Origin: Neopestalotiopsis rosae | Taxonomy: Eukaryota > Ascomycota > Sordariomycetes > Amphisphaeriales > Sporocadaceae | Reading direction: 5' to 3' | Length of the DNA stretch: 64,000 nt | Assembly (NCBI GenBank): GCA_023078685.1 | Contig: JALGAS010000009.1 | Span: forward strand, 1,178,001 to 1,242,000 | In this document: one piece after another, positions 63,281-64,000 of the stretch | Layout: each line of letters opens with the position of its first letter | How positions within the stretch are numbered: position 1 is the first letter of the stretch | Notes under the pieces: model-generated | Told to the model about the DNA's origin: nothing | What the model saw: the letters and a program-made list of their open reading frames with translations, nothing else | Database searches by the model: none | Position numbers and translations under genes: made by a program

Positions 63281-64000
63281 CTATGCTCTCTTTGAGAATT
63301 GGACTTGCAGTGGTGGCAAAGTGGTGGTAAAAGTTTCCAAAGCAGCCTCGTCGAAATTCTTGCCATCCTCACCCGGCGCGAGAGACAGATCAAAATTCAG
63401 AGCAATCTTGGAAACAGACATGCGCAACGACATGAGAGCCAGGTTCTTCCCCGGGCAGCTATGCAAGCCGAGGGTAAAGGGCATAAAGGGAGCGCCGTCG
63501 GTGGTGCCCATGGCGGCGCGGTCCTCGCCGAAGCGCTCGGGCACGAACTCGCGGGCCCGGGGGCCCCAGTACCGGGGGTCGGTCTGGATGAGCTGCGTGG
63601 GCACGAACACGGTCGTGTCGCCGGGGATGTGGACCTCGTCGATTTGTAGACCCTCGCCGGGGGGCGTGACGCGGTAGCTCCCGGTCAGCAGGGCGGGTTT
63701 CAGGCGCAGGGCCTCGTTGATGATGTCGTCAACGTAGGTGACGGCCTTGACCTTTTCGTAGGACCACACGACGACGCCGTCCGGCGAGAAGGCGGCGTCG
63801 AGCTGCTGCTGGAGCTTGCGGTGGACTCGCGGGTGCGTGGCCAGGTAGTAGAGGATGGCGGCGAGCGTGGTGGCCGTCGTCTCGCTGCCGGCCACGATGA
63901 TGACGCGTGAGTCCTCGTGCAGGGCGGCGTCGCTGGGCGGCGCCGTCGGGTCGTTTTCGTCTTGGGCTTTTATTAGCCAGGATACTATGTCTGTGGGCTG
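63281..64000 (-). CDS. Cytochrome P450, C-terminal part (runs off window)
   Basis: 239 residues of coding sequence, open to the window edge; the N-terminal half lies beyond 64000. Seen: the I-helix motif AGSETTATT, the ExxR helix NEALRL, VPERF, and the heme loop FTLGLHSCPGKNLAL with the axial Cys. In this loop the common Arg two residues before the Cys is His (GLHSCPG), as in several fungal P450 families. The C-terminus QVQFSKRA is complete with stop. It is very GC-rich at third positions. Expected to be an ER-bound monooxygenase of secondary metabolism or detoxification; substrate unknown. It belongs to a different family from the P450 at 6.3-8.3 kb, judging by the divergent I-helix and heme loops. 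Confidence 0.92.
   Translation of the reverse strand, partial: QPTDIVSWLIKAQDENDPTAPPSDAALHEDSRVIIVAGSETTATTLAAILYYLATHPRVHRKLQQQLDAAFSPDGVVVWSYEKVKAVTYVDDIINEALRLKPALLTGSYRVTPPGEGLQIDEVHIPGDTTVFVPTQLIQTDPRYWGPRAREFVPERFGEDRAAMGTTDGAPFMPFTLGLHSCPGKNLALMSLRMSVSKIALNFDLSLAPGEDGKNFDEAALETFTTTLPPLQVQFSKRA

Noticed and set aside
1..64000. CRISPR arrays, bacterial operons, rRNA genes or intact transposons
   Set aside because: No regularly spaced repeats, rRNA motifs, transposase or reverse-transcriptase signatures, or terminal repeats were seen; the sequence is eukaryotic nuclear DNA.

Overview
The window is nuclear DNA of a filamentous ascomycete, most likely a sordariomycete close to Hypocreales. 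Genes carry short introns (about 50-80 nt, GTRNGT...YAG). The gene set is typical of such fungi: Zn2Cys6 regulator, AA9 polysaccharide monooxygenase, berberine-bridge-type oxidase, UstYa-like protein, cytochromes P450, and eukaryotic Tam41, Mad1, Iml1 and Lst4. There are two nuclear tRNA genes. I see no CRISPR array, operon or intact transposon. All gene models were assembled by eye from splice signals and reading frame.

Layout. 1.0-8.3 kb is an accessory block: alpha/beta hydrolase, SAM methyltransferase, a small two-intron gene model not recognised by homology, a divergently placed LanC-like gene, and a four-exon P450. 9.6-15.1 kb is housekeeping: tam41 and mad1. 15.9-28.9 kb is mixed: UstYa-like membrane protein, Git1-type MFS permease, membrane-anchored M24 peptidase, Zn2Cys6 regulator, AA9 LPMO and FAD-linked oxidase. 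29.2-30.0 kb holds tRNA-Asp (with intron) and tRNA-Gly. 30.7-34.4 kb is lst4 (FNIP family). 34.4-42.8 kb is an unusually long stretch with no gene I can support. 42.8-44.1 kb holds two protein-coding relicts with nonsense codons. 44.1-45.9 kb is a vacuolar-type zinc CDF transporter with seven exons; 47.6-49.1 kb a three-exon short-chain dehydrogenase with a presequence-like N-terminus; 50.1-55.7 kb the intron-free iml1 gene. A further long gene-poor tract leads to a vacuolar-type Ca2+/H+ exchanger (60.9-62.7 kb), which may have a remote first coding exon at 59.7 kb. The window ends inside a second P450 on the minus strand.

How the genes work together. Lst4 and Iml1 both belong to the nutrient-sensing machinery upstream of TORC1 at the vacuole, and the CDF and CAX proteins are both expected in the vacuolar membrane; I see no shared regulation. 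The 1-8 kb genes (hydrolase, methyltransferase, LanC-like, P450) look like a small tailoring set without a PKS, NRPS or terpene synthase. That is the best candidate for an undescribed system here, but joint function is inference.
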